This document shows, piece by piece, positions 17,372 through 25,800 of a stretch of DNA of 64,000 bases. The notes under the pieces are model-generated. The model made no database searches, was not told the origin of the DNA, and saw only the letters and a list, made by a program, of their open reading frames with translations. Each line of letters opens with the position of its first letter. Position 1 is the first letter of the stretch. This DNA comes from Bacillota bacterium (GTDB lineage Bacteria; Bacillota; Clostridia; Acetivibrionales; DSM-1351). The stretch lies in assembly GCA_023397905.1 (NCBI GenBank), contig JAEWSZ010000171.1, forward strand, positions 1 through 64,000, in the 5' to 3' direction. The position numbers and the translations under genes are program-made.

Positions 17372-18121
17372 TCAATTAATAATATCTCCTTTGTTATTAG
17401 CCAACTTTTCACGCCATTGTTGTAATTCCTCAGGCCTCTGTTTCTCCCATTCTGTTTCTTCTCCAACAATTTTCAATGGTTCCCGTGAGCGATATGAACG
17501 TGTCAAATTGCCTGGAAATTTCTTGTCTGTGACATTTGGGTCATTTTCAAATTCCCCTATTGGTTCTACAATATAAACTCGTTCTCTTCCATTTCCTTTT
17601 GCTAATGAAGCTGCAAGTCCTGCACCATTAACAAGGGCTGTGAAATAAATGTGATTCATTTTGAGGTCAGGTTTATAATTCGAATCCCCCCCTGCTGTCA
17701 GCAGATCACCAACCTGCAAATCCGCTTTTGTCCCGTGATAAAATGGACCTTTATCAGAGGGTAAAACATTGTACGAATTAGATAGATCATAATTCATTTT
17801 TGACTTGTCAGGATCGCTTAGCTCCTCATAGCATTTGGCAATATTTAAATACAGCGATGTGAAAGTACTCTTAACGCTGTCATCATTTAGTTTTAATGCA
17901 AGCTGCAATGATGTCTCCAACCATTTTAATTTATCTGAAATACTTTTTTGATGTCGAGCCACATAATAGGCTGCAATAAATCTTTCAAAGTCATTTTTAG
18001 CTTCACACCATGCTTTAAAAAACAGCATGCCTGCATCTTCGGGTTTGTTACTATCTTCCATTCCAATACCCATTATACACAGTTTAATAATATTGTTATT
18101 AGGGTCAAATTGAATTTTCAT
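17372..18121 (-). CDS. Helical-repeat (TPR-like) protein fused to rifampin ADP-ribosyltransferase (Arr) domain
   Basis: A 249-residue fusion. Residues about 1-115 are helical with a TPR-like pattern (LKWLETSLQLALKLNDD, then LYLNIAKCYEELSD). Residues about 120-249 are the Arr domain: FYHGTKADLQVGDLLTAGGD, HIYFTALVNGA, VYIVEPIGEFENDPN, then KFPGNLTRSYRSREPLKIVG. The H-Y-D-type NAD-binding residues can be placed in FYHGT, IYFTA and the downstream acidic stretch. Arr inactivates rifamycins by ADP-ribosylation, but the wider fold also occurs as toxin or immunity-linked enzymes. AGAGGTG lies 7 bases from the ATG. Stand-alone Arr is about 140 residues, so the N-terminal extension is unusual. Confidence 0.85.
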   Translation of the reverse strand: MKIQFDPNNNIIKLCIMGIGMEDSNKPEDAGMLFFKAWCEAKNDFERFIAAYYVARHQKSISDKLKWLETSLQLALKLNDDSVKSTFTSLYLNIAKCYEELSDPDKSKMNYDLSNSYNVLPSDKGPFYHGTKADLQVGDLLTAGGDSNYKPDLKMNHIYFTALVNGAGLAASLAKGNGRERVYIVEPIGEFENDPNVTDKKFPGNLTRSYRSREPLKIVGEETEWEKQRPEELQQWREKLANNKGDIIN

Positions 18122-18175
18122 CTTATTTCACCTCTTAATTATTGTATTCTTCACTCTTCGTTTATTTCTCCACCC

Positions 18176-18373
18176 TTATAATAATTTTCGGTCAATTCCC
18201 CGTAAATCTTCAAGAACATCAAAATAATGCAAATCAGAACTTACAACATATGAATTATTTTCTATATTGTTTTTTACTTGACCGATCGAAATAGTGGGAT
18301 CAAACTTCCTTATCAGTGCGACATATTTTACTACTTTTAAATCTTTTTCTAATTTCAATTGTACTATTTTCAT
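18176..18373 (-). CDS. Small conserved protein of unknown function
   Basis: This 65-residue protein begins KIVQLKLEKDLKVVKYVALI and contains FDPTISIGQVKNNIENN and FDVLEDLRGIDRK. It has a good AAAGGGG site 8 bases from the ATG. The size and charge pattern, and its place between Arr and Imm22, fit small proteins that accompany polymorphic-toxin immunity genes, but I cannot assign a family. Confidence 0.5.
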   Translation of the reverse strand: MKIVQLKLEKDLKVVKYVALIRKFDPTISIGQVKNNIENNSYVVSSDLHYFDVLEDLRGIDRKLL

Positions 18374-18473
18374 ATGTATATCCCCTTTAATACTTAAAAG
18401 TAATGTTGATTCACATTTTCTGGTTGTACGTATCGTTCTAACAACGGTTCATATGTTTTAGTTTTAACAATAC

Positions 18474-18869
18474 TCATTCCTCATATATTACAGAACCAAT
18501 ATATCTAAGTATTCTACCATCAAAAATAGTTTCATCAACAATTTCTTCATACTCATAATCATATACTCGTATTGATACATTATATTTTTCTGTTAATTCA
18601 CCACCATAAAACTCTTCAAGTTCATTTATCATTATTTCCGAATCTGACGCATCTTTTAATAATTGCCCCAATGAAGAAATTGGAGAGTTTTTATAACTAT
18701 ATTCAATTAAATCCTCATCAAGATCAATAAAGTTTATTTTGAAATCAACCATAAACTTAGAGGGTATTCCATCACCATTCTCATTATATTTAATGTCCAG
18801 ATATTCTCTTACCAAGTCTTCACTACTACAATTTCCCACCCAAATTGATACTGCCCCGGGGTTATCCAT
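18474..18869 (-). CDS. Immunity protein 22 (Imm22) family protein
   Basis: The 131-residue protein starts VSIWVGNCSSEDLVREYLDI after nine residues and continues with SKFMVDFKINFIDLDEDLIE and SYKNSPISSLGQLL. The V-S-[IV]-W-[VI]-G start and the acidic D-x-DEDLIE core are the Imm22 pattern. Such proteins neutralise the C-terminal toxin domain of contact-dependent or secreted polymorphic toxins. No toxin is next to it. CGGAGG is 9 bases upstream of the ATG. Confidence 0.7.
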   Translation of the reverse strand: MDNPGAVSIWVGNCSSEDLVREYLDIKYNENGDGIPSKFMVDFKINFIDLDEDLIEYSYKNSPISSLGQLLKDASDSEIMINELEEFYGGELTEKYNVSIRVYDYEYEEIVDETIFDGRILRYIGSVIYEE

Positions 18870-19072
18870 TAATAAATTCCTCCGTTAATTCTTTTCGAGT
18901 TATTTACAGCCAATATAATTCTTATCAAGTGTAAGCTTGTTTACACTCCGTAAAATTCTTTTATATTTTGCAGAACTAGCATTTTTTCTTTATTTATTTC
19001 TTCCAACAGCTCATCTCATAAATCGCTATACAAAAGTAAAAACACACTTCCATGTAATCCCTTGAATAATAC

Positions 19073-19276
19073 TTACATAATTAGAACAATTATGTATTCT
19101 ATGATTTTTTTACAAAAACCTCCTTTGACATACGTTTCAGCAAAGCTTTGCATAACCTTATTAGAATAATTTTCGCCCTTTGAATGAGAAATGTTCATGA
19201 CATCTAAAGTAACCTTATATTGTGAACCTGCATATATGGATAACATGTACACAGATTCTAATCCCTCAATACTCAT
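19073..19276 (-). CDS. Hypothetical protein, possibly truncated
   Basis: The 67 codons read MSIEGLESVYMLSIYAGSQY, then VTLDVMNISHSKGENYSNKV. The first 50 residues look coding; the hydrophobic end (IIEYIIVLIM) follows a lysine run and may be read-on after damage. The ribosome binding site is weak. I do not recognise a family. Confidence 0.35.
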   Translation of the reverse strand: MSIEGLESVYMLSIYAGSQYKVTLDVMNISHSKGENYSNKVMQSFAETYVKGGFCKKIIEYIIVLIM

Positions 19277-19308
19277 AATTGTTATTCTTTCAGATTTATT
19301 TTCTCTTA

Positions 19309-19413
19309 TTACATATCACATTCTACACCCGTATAGTTTAGTTCCATAGCGCCTTCGTTTCTTAAATATACCTCTTCTAATATGGTATGAAATTTATCCG
19401 ATGTGTCTCTCCA
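19309..19413 (-). pseudogene. Coding-like C-terminal remnant
   Basis: Between stops the minus strand reads WRDTSDKFHTILEEVYLRNE, then MELNYTGVECDM and TAA. It has no start codon upstream. The composition is protein-like, so it is probably the last 34 residues of a deleted gene. I cannot name it. Confidence 0.3.
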
Positions 19414-19432
19414 TCAAGACCTGATTAATTGC

Positions 19433-19906
19433 TTATTCAAAAAGCATATTTATAAATTCTTCAAAACTATTGGAAATTGTATTTGTTGAAGGATCAAGAT
19501 CTTCGGATTCATCATTATACCAAATAGCTATCTGAGGCTTTTCTCTATCATCATAATAATCCAAACATACAAAATCACCGCCAAATAGAGCAGCAATTGG
19601 TACTAACTCAGCTCCGACTAAGTCTTCATCAGTTATTAACCTTGCATCTAGCATGGTTAAATTAACATCAATATCATACATACCCATTTCATGATTTTCC
19701 GAATCCTCTAAAATGCATAAAAATCTTTCAATAACATACTTATTCTTTTCAAATAAAAATGTTTTTTCTACTGGTACACAACCATTATTTTTCGAAATGA
19801 AATTCCGATAATCTGCTGGTATTTTCACCTTCCAATATTGTTCTTCCTTATTTATCAGTTCTTCGGTTGGCAACGGCCTTATTATAGAATTTTCAACAAC
19901 TCTCAT
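19433..19906 (-). CDS. SMI1/KNR4 (SUKH) family immunity protein
   Basis: The start at 19906 has AGAGGA 7 bases upstream; an ATG 12 codons earlier has none. The 157-residue protein shows the SUKH pattern: an LP-EELINKEEQYWKVKIPADY start, the motif YRNFISKNNGC near residue 34, and the later GGDFVCLDYYDDREKPQIAI near residue 110. SUKH proteins are common immunity partners of polymorphic toxins and nucleases. The cognate toxin is not seen, so this is another orphan member of the bank. Confidence 0.85.
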   Translation of the reverse strand: MRVVENSIIRPLPTEELINKEEQYWKVKIPADYRNFISKNNGCVPVEKTFLFEKNKYVIERFLCILEDSENHEMGMYDIDVNLTMLDARLITDEDLVGAELVPIAALFGGDFVCLDYYDDREKPQIAIWYNDESEDLDPSTNTISNSFEEFINMLFE

Positions 19907-19952
19907 TCTTTGATTCCTCTTCTTTCTATTGCAATATATCATAGCGAAACTG

Positions 19953-21172
19953 TCAAGCCGAAAAGTATTTATCTATAATTTTCTTTATCTCCGGGTGCTC
20001 TTTATCGCCCTCAATAAGATAGTCTACGAAGAAATTCTCAACCTCTTCATCTTTTATTTCTGCAAGCAGCCCATAAATCCTATACCAAACCGGCGTATAG
20101 GAATAGTTTCTACAAAAATAAAACGCCATTTCCTTGAAACGCGGATTCTTTAGAAAATATAACGCTACCGCAATATTTAGGGCAGCTTGGTCTGATAGAA
20201 CTTCCTTATTCCTTAATATACGGTTTAACCTTTCGTCCGATATATCCCCTGCCCATTGTTGCCTTGCAACAGTTAAAGCATCAGGGAAGACCTTTTCAAC
20301 TTCTAATATTTCCTGTGGCCATTCATAGTTTTTATCAAAATCCGTATTCCGCATTGATAAGTATTTTCCTGTTTCGCCTTTGCTTAGCTGCCCAAATTTA
20401 AATGATTTCATTATTTGTTCCATAGGTGTATTCAACTCATCTGACACTAAAAGTACGCCATTTATTGATATTCCACCTTTATTATTTGAGTTGTCATTCG
20501 GCATGGACACTGAACTTGTGGGGATTATAACAAGCGTTTTCAGCTTTTTCTTGTCCAATGCAGCAGCTACAGCCTTATGATGCCCATCTATCAATGCGCA
20601 CAGATATCCGTCCATATGATAAGCAATCGCCCTATATTCATCATTATTTCTATAGAACTCAGCCTGCTGATGATTATAGTGGGATGGCGGCTGTGTCGGT
20701 AAAATATAGTATGGTTTTTCGTTGCTCCACAAACCATCTCCGCCATATATCGGGCATGAAGCTTTATTATAAGTTGGCGTATTATTCAGTTTCCAGAAGA
20801 ATTCCCCATTGCCATTTGTGGGGCACAATTCTGTATCAACGAATGCATAGTAGCCCGATGGCAATAATCCCAATAAAAGCTGAAGGTTTTCAAGGGACTT
20901 CTCTAATGATATAAATTTATGATTCAAAACTTCCCGCAACTCAGATATTACTTTTTGGTCGCTCATATTAAGACCGTATCCAGCCGCAACAAGCTTTTCA
21001 CATAGAAAACCAATCCGTCGCCACCCCACTCATTTTGGTGGGATTCTGGTGGTTTTACTATAATTATTTCTGGTTCAGCTTTCTTTATGAGATTTCGAAA
21101 CATTGCAACCTCCAAAGATCTTATGTCTTTTCTGTTCGTAATTTCTGCAAACTTTACTAACCTAAAAGACAT
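19953..21172 (-). pseudogene. ParB/Srx-like hypothetical protein, frameshifted near residue 57
   Basis: Two overlapping minus-strand frames join into one protein of about 400 residues. The first, from an ATG at 21172, gives SFRLVKFAEITNRKDIRSLE and IIIVKPPESHQNEWGGDGLV. The second continues CEKLVAAGYGLNMSDQKVIS to the stop at 19953. One base in the TTTTC stretch near 21003 causes the break. The middle carries LCALIDGHHKAVAAALDKKK, a ParB-like D-GHH-KA-A-A motif, and the C-terminus is helical. The function is unknown; the fold may bind DNA or nucleotides. It may be a real pseudogene or a sequencing error. Confidence 0.55.
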
Positions 21173-21183
21173 TCCATAGCACA

Positions 21184-21205
21184 AAACAAGCTTTTCAGCT
21201 TGTTT
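21184..21205. terminator. Hairpin with A/T flanks (terminator-like)
   Basis: AAACAAGC at 21184-21191 and GCTTGTTT at 21198-21205 form a perfect 8-bp stem with a 6-base loop, reading as a terminator in either direction. It lies just upstream of the frameshifted ParB-like gene and downstream of a mobile-element scrap. Confidence 0.5.
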
Positions 21206-21273
21206 CTTCTGCGTTGGGTTTTACCTCTATCAATCTGTGTCGGAGGCTTTACCTCAATTCTTATTGACATTTA

Positions 21274-21415
21274 TTAGTATATCACAGATTCAGTAATTCT
21301 GAAATGGCCTTTTCCGAGTTCCAGCTTCCCGCCCTCCGGTAGATTTCTTCTGATAAACCCCACAGCATCCAGTCCGGCGTCCGATTCAAAAGCGGTTATT
21401 CCCCCAGCCTCCCAT
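21274..21415 (-). pseudogene. Mobile-element protein remnant (DUF4259-like N-terminus)
   Basis: On the minus strand MGGWG is followed, after a one-base shift, by ITAFESDAGLDAVGFIRRNL and PEGGKLELGK, with a stop at 21274-21276. The M-G-x-W-G then F-x-D-D-x-LD pattern is that of DUF4259-like proteins found in genomic islands. Only about 45 residues remain. The gap 21206-21526 holds nothing else. Confidence 0.4.
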
Positions 21416-21526
21416 TGGTTTTCTCTCCTTTACATTCCAAGTCAAGTATAGTCCAGTGTATACTTGCATAAGGATAGTGGAAATTTACAGCAAAATATGG
21501 TACGATGATTTTTAACAAGAATTGAA

Positions 21527-22264
21527 TTGCTAATTATTTACAAATGCGTAAGAGGTGTGTTAGATAAGACAGTCAAAGAAATAAAGGAAAAACTTTCAAA
21601 AAAAGCTATTGTTTTTGAAACAGGGGGAAAAAGACCAACTGGTGAATTACTCGAAAGTTGGATTGGCAGTATTCGCTGGCAGTATGAAGGTGAAAGCTTT
21701 CCTAAAGATAAAAGAGGAAATAACATGATTCCTATCGCAACAATTTTCTTGAAAAGCTTGCCTTTTTTACCATTGGAGTTGTCTGGAATTGAGCTTGTCA
21801 CAATATTTATGTCAAAAGATGTTTGGGATAACCTTATATCAGAAGATTTGAGTCCTTGGTTTTGCATTCGTACATATAGTTCATTAGAACAGTTAGTTCA
21901 ATGTGAGTATCAAACTGATAATATAAAGCCGTTTCCACTTATACCTCAATTGATAGAAAATGATTATCCCTGTTGGGATGGTGGCGGAATTCCGGAAGAA
22001 ATTGAAGATATGATACTTCAATTAGAGACAACCGAAGGAATAAATTATTTTGATGATATATGCGAAGAAATATATGCCCAGCACAAAGTTGGTGGTTATC
22101 CTGCTTTTTGCCAACCTGGGTATTACTTTGGTAATGGCTATGAATTTGTTTTGCAAATCTCATCAGATGCAAAAGCCTTGTTTAATATTGTAGATAGTGG
22201 AAGTTTCTATTTCTTCTATAATCCGCAAAAATCTGATTGGAAAGTATATTGTGATTTCTATTGA
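21527..22264 (+). CDS. YwqG / DUF1963-family protein
   Basis: The open frame gives up to 245 residues and is the only plus-strand gene in this part of the immunity bank. The DUF1963/YwqG features are IGSIRWQYEGESFPKD near residue 46, MIPIATIFLKSLPFLP near 66, and GGYPAFCQPGYYFGNGYEFV near 192, then an end rich in aromatic residues. Members are often listed as immunity or stress proteins; the function is not proven. No good start codon is present: a TTG at 21527 opens the frame and the AGAGGTG at about 21550 has no start after it. The 5' end may be damaged. Confidence 0.65.
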   Translation: MLIIYKCVRGVLDKTVKEIKEKLSKKAIVFETGGKRPTGELLESWIGSIRWQYEGESFPKDKRGNNMIPIATIFLKSLPFLPLELSGIELVTIFMSKDVWDNLISEDLSPWFCIRTYSSLEQLVQCEYQTDNIKPFPLIPQLIENDYPCWDGGGIPEEIEDMILQLETTEGINYFDDICEEIYAQHKVGGYPAFCQPGYYFGNGYEFVLQISSDAKALFNIVDSGSFYFFYNPQKSDWKVYCDFY

Positions 22265-22317
22265 TGCTTCGCAAAGTGAGCATAATGGGAACCTGCAATC
22301 AAATCGAGGAACAGACT

Positions 22318-22456
22318 GAATTAGGTCTATTGCAGGGGAATACAACTTTATTGACCACAGTTTTGATCTGACCAGACGCATCGTTCCATGTGCTTTCGAT
22401 TGCACCTGCCACATCGCCGCTGCCAGCGGCATATGCAGTTGTACTTCTTCCTGCGG
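22318..22456 (-). pseudogene. Conjugative-element protein remnant (DUF3852-like)
   Basis: On the minus strand the sequence GDVAGAIESTWNDASGQIKT is followed by VVNKVVFP and, after one extra C, AIDLI. This is the pattern of the small membrane protein DUF3852 found in Tn1549/CTn-type conjugative elements. No start or full transmembrane part remains. It shows that an integrative conjugative element once reached this region. Confidence 0.55.
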
Positions 22457-22474
22457 CGTATCTCAGAAAGCAGA

Positions 22475-23231
22475 TCATATTTGTTCATTACGTTTATTTT
22501 TTTGCAAGCATGACAATTCTTGATCAAACCATGTTTCAATGTCATCTCGTATATCTAAAACAGAATCATCCAAAGATATGGGAAGTCCACGGCAACCACC
22601 ATCACAATGACCAATTTCTCTTTTTCTGCCGCAGCCATATCCCTTTGCAATCAGTTCCTGCAAAATTGGAGGAAACGTTTTGAGGGTGTCAGTGTATTCG
22701 TGCGTCTTTGTCGATTTCACATTGATATGATAGCCATTGTTGAGGGAAGCGTTAATTCCCCATAAATCTTTCTGTTTATAACAATACTTTATATAGATAT
22801 GAAATCCTTTTACTTCCACAACGCAGGTAAGTCCTTTATCCATATAGCGCTGATGCAGTTGCAGAATGAAATCCTGCACATCTGCGGATAAAGGCTTTAT
22901 CGTATCCTGCACGATGGAAAGCACATCGGTTTCATCCTTTTTCAATACCCTGTAATCACAGCGCAAAAAAATATCCTGGTTGACGAGGGTGCCATGGTCT
23001 ATTTCGGCGATTGCCATGACCTTCAGGCCTGTCAGCATAGCGGGGTTATCTGGATATGTAATCTTTACGGTTTTGATGTCTAACAAGTTTTGCTTTTTTT
23101 CATTTATATCTATGCCGTCAATGCAAATACCGCAATCCACCAGAAACCTCAGGCATTCAAGGTTTTTGGTTACAGACAGCTTCCCAAATTTCCTTTAAAT
23201 AGCTTGCCACATCCTGAAGCGTTTTTCTCAT
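22475..23231 (-). pseudogene. Unrecognised cysteine-containing protein with a frameshift near the start
   Basis: A start with AGAGGTG upstream lies at 23231 and gives MRKTLQDVASYLKEIWEAV, but this frame stops after 24 codons. The next frame continues it as TKNLECLRFLVDCGICIDGI and runs 220 codons to 22475. A run of five A near 23162 is the likely slip. The body contains VDCGICIDGID, a basic middle and CGRKREIGHCDGGCRG near residue 190, a possible metal site. I know no function for it. The open part could still be made from an internal GTG at 23140. Confidence 0.45.
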
Positions 23232-23403
23232 GCGTTTCACCTCTTGTAATTTACTTTGCCTTATAACTCTAAAACTAATTTGATGGTGACATCATGGCCG
23301 GTCAGTGCAGCGAATGGAGAAAACTAAGCTGCCCGGTCAATGACCGACATATGAAGATGTGTCGTAGTGATCCATCAACTAAAGCTATTTGACTCTGCAC
23401 TCC

Positions 23404-23895
23404 TTAAAAAATGCCCCCATTTTTCATTTCAGTCTTATTTAAAAAATCAATGTGGTATAATTTTTCCCAATGGTTGATGTTTAATGTTCCCTTTGTGAGA
23501 TGGATTGCTAAAAAGCAACAACTCTCGTCCTTTTCATTATTTGCCATATCATACCACTCTGCAAAAGCTGTGCGGAGCTTGGTTCTTAATTCGGCATTTT
23601 TCGGGTCAAGCACCCAACCAAGGTTTTCAGCTACTCCATTAGCGGTAAACATCTCTAAGCATCCTGCAACCGAAACCTCCTGGTTTTGTGCGATTAGTTG
23701 CATTTTGTTTGATTTGCCATGTGTAACAACATAAAATGTGCCGTCTTCATAATAGGCGTCCACACTACGGACAACAGGGCGCGGCTTTCCGTCAGTACCC
23801 GGGTCTCGTGCAACCGTCGCAAGTGAAATAATATTGTCTTTGCCGTTGCCAAATTTTTCTTCGAGTAGTTTCAATCCTTCTTGGTAGTTGCTCAT
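23404..23895 (-). CDS. Pyridoxamine 5'-phosphate oxidase-like flavin-binding protein
   Basis: The start at 23895 is preceded by GGAGG with 7 bases spacing. The 163-residue protein has the split-barrel pattern of the general-stress PNPOx-like family: IISLATV near residue 24, P-PVVRSVDAYYEDGTFYVVT near residue 38, KSNKMQLIAQNQEVSVAGCL near residue 60, and an end GTLNINHW. Such proteins bind FMN, F420 or heme; this one most resembles FMN-binding forms. It is 29 bp downstream of the AraC/GyrI-type regulator and is probably co-transcribed with it. Confidence 0.82.
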   Translation of the reverse strand: MSNYQEGLKLLEEKFGNGKDNIISLATVARDPGTDGKPRPVVRSVDAYYEDGTFYVVTHGKSNKMQLIAQNQEVSVAGCLEMFTANGVAENLGWVLDPKNAELRTKLRTAFAEWYDMANNEKDESCCFLAIHLTKGTLNINHWEKLYHIDFLNKTEMKNGGIF

Positions 23896-23924
23896 TTGCT
23901 TTTCCTCCAGCATTAAATTTTATA

Positions 23925-24830
23925 TTATCCCCGTTTTTTAAACGGAATCCATAACTCTGCATAAACGATGTTAGACTTGTTTTTATAATACATTTCAGGA
24001 AAAAATCCGTCCGCAATTAAACCATGCTTTTTCAGCCAAAACCGAGTGTATTTCATTGCCTTACCCATACCAACTATCATCTCCTCGTGGTTTTCTGATT
24101 CATATCCGCAGACCACATATTCTCGTATGGGTAGTTGCCAATTAGTAAAGTTATGAATTTTCTCATCTTTATTAATTTCCGCACCGATAAAATAACTCGA
24201 ATAACCATCTGGCGCATCGCCCTGATAAGAAACACCAATCCAACGCCCTTCTGAGACATGTTGGATATTCGGAAGTTCCCTATAAAACCTATCCCAAATT
24301 TCACCAACCGTATCAATGCCGGTTTTTTCGCCAAGCATTTTACCATAACTGAAAGGATAATAGCCTGTCACACCAAGAAAGTTAATTGGTTTTTCGAGAA
24401 ATTTACGGTTCATTTCCAGAACTAATCCATCACTAATCAGCGGTACGCCCTCATTGATCACAAAATAACCAAGTAATAAATCGGGCTTATCAAAATTTTG
24501 TAAACTAATAGCCTTGCTTCGGTACTGCGATGGGCTAATCCCATAGGTTTTCGTAAAAGCACGTGTAAAAGTTATGTGACTCCCAAAACCGTATTTCATC
24601 GCAATGTCAATAATGCGGTTCGCTTTGTCACGTAGCATAATTGTGGATTTTGCCAAACGGCGCAACTTAATATAATCTCGAACTGACGTTTTTACCAGTC
24701 GTGTGAATAATCTCTGATAATAAAACAGTGACAGTCCAGCGATTTCTGCAAGTCTATCGATTTCAATTTCTTCGCCAAGATTTTCTTCAATATAGTTCAG
24801 AGTTTTTTGTATGGATTCCCACGCGTGCAT
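23925..24830 (-). CDS. AraC-family regulator with GyrI-like effector-binding domain
   Basis: The 301-residue protein has two N-terminal helix-turn-helix units: LAEIAGLSLFYYQRLFTRLV near residues 27-46 and AMKYGFGSHITFTRAFTKTY near residues 77-96, with GISPSQYR closing the domain. From about residue 135 the GyrI-like (AraC_E_bind) domain follows, with W-RFYRELPNI near 190 and an end VYAELWIPFKK. This is the Rob/MarA-like arrangement for sensing hydrophobic compounds. GAGGTAA lies upstream of the ATG. It may activate itself and the downstream flavoprotein gene. Confidence 0.88.
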   Translation of the reverse strand: MHAWESIQKTLNYIEENLGEEIEIDRLAEIAGLSLFYYQRLFTRLVKTSVRDYIKLRRLAKSTIMLRDKANRIIDIAMKYGFGSHITFTRAFTKTYGISPSQYRSKAISLQNFDKPDLLLGYFVINEGVPLISDGLVLEMNRKFLEKPINFLGVTGYYPFSYGKMLGEKTGIDTVGEIWDRFYRELPNIQHVSEGRWIGVSYQGDAPDGYSSYFIGAEINKDEKIHNFTNWQLPIREYVVCGYESENHEEMIVGMGKAMKYTRFWLKKHGLIADGFFPEMYYKNKSNIVYAELWIPFKKRG

Positions 24831-25105
24831 ATTGATTACCTCTCTATAAACAATATACCATAAATTAGAAAGAGATACTTAACCATGTCTGCTCTTTTTC
24901 AACACCTCTTCTATTGTTTCTAAAATATTATATCTAAACATTAAAGGATTTTTTAGCTGTGTTTTTTCATAAGGAATTCATTGTGCGATAATGAGCCCAG
25001 CTATAGTAAATGTATAAATCGCTTTGATTATCAAAATGACTATGATAAACTGAATTTATTACTATCATTATTGTAGTAATTATCAATCTAACTAAGGAGG
25101 TTCAT

Positions 25106-25612
25106 ATGAGAAAAATAGTAACTTTTCTTTGGTTTAACGATCAGGCAAAAGAAGCGGTAGATCTTTATGTATCGCTGTTTGAAAATTCAAAAATAATAAA
25201 CACATCGTATCTCACAGAGTCAGTGGCCAAAGCAGCCGGAAAGAAACCCGGAGATGTATCAGCAATAGACTTTGAACTGAATGGCCAAAACTTTACTGCG
25301 CTAAATGGTGGCCCGATGTATACTTTTAGTGAGGCTATCTCAATAGCGGTAAACTGCAAAACTCAGGAAGAAATTGATCATCTTTGGGAAGCGCTATCCG
25401 AAGGCGGCGAAATAATGTCATGTGGCTGGCTCAAGGACAAATATGGTATGACATGGCAGATTATGCCGGAAAGCCTAGACATCATGATGCGTGATCCAGA
25501 CCCTGCTAAAGCTGATCGGGTTAGCGATGCTATGCTTAGTATGGAAGGTAAACTGAATATAAGCGAACTCGAAAAAGCGTACAAAGGAAATACAACAGAA
25601 ACTTCTGGCTGA
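25106..25612 (+). CDS. VOC-family protein (PhnB/3-demethylubiquinone methyltransferase-like)
   Basis: A 168-residue vicinal-oxygen-chelate protein of the glyoxalase-like PhnB group. FLWFNDQAKEAVDLYVSLFE opens the fold, FELNGQNFTALNGGP lies near residue 50, and SCGWLKDKYGMTWQIMPESL near residue 110 ends the domain. The metal-binding residues of true glyoxalases are only partly kept, so the activity is unknown. AAGGAGG precedes the ATG. The last residues (GNTTETSG) are not typical: the end overlaps the beginning of a MerR-type remnant in another frame, so the natural C-terminus was probably replaced by a junction. Confidence 0.85.
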   Translation: MRKIVTFLWFNDQAKEAVDLYVSLFENSKIINTSYLTESVAKAAGKKPGDVSAIDFELNGQNFTALNGGPMYTFSEAISIAVNCKTQEEIDHLWEALSEGGEIMSCGWLKDKYGMTWQIMPESLDIMMRDPDPAKADRVSDAMLSMEGKLNISELEKAYKGNTTETSG

Positions 25613-25781
25613 ACTCGAACGCATTGCTGAGCGAATGAACCGTCAGGAGCCTCCTTCCGTTGACGAATTTATTTCATTACTGGAAACAATGAAGATGAGT
25701 AACGAAAAGTATATCATTGAACATCGGCTGAAATGGGAACACTATTTTGATCAGCTTGGCGATTTTTTAAACAGAAATTGA
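25584..25781 (+). pseudogene. MerR-family regulator, C-terminal coiled-coil remnant
   Basis: In a frame different from the VOC gene the sequence reads QQKLLAELERIAERMNRQEP and SVDEFISLLETMKMSNEKYI, ending in NRN and TGA at 25779-25781. This is the end of a TipAL-type MerR regulator. The DNA-binding part is lost. It starts inside the end of the VOC gene and stops 19 bases before the SRPBCC gene. Confidence 0.65.
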
Positions 25782-25800
25782 ATTTAGGAGGGTTTACCTT

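Noticed and set aside
22163..22432. Minus-strand open frame of 89 codons beside the YwqG-like gene
   Set aside because: Only its beginning contains a sensible segment (AIDLI), which belongs to the frameshifted DUF3852-like remnant; the rest is antisense of the YwqG-like gene.
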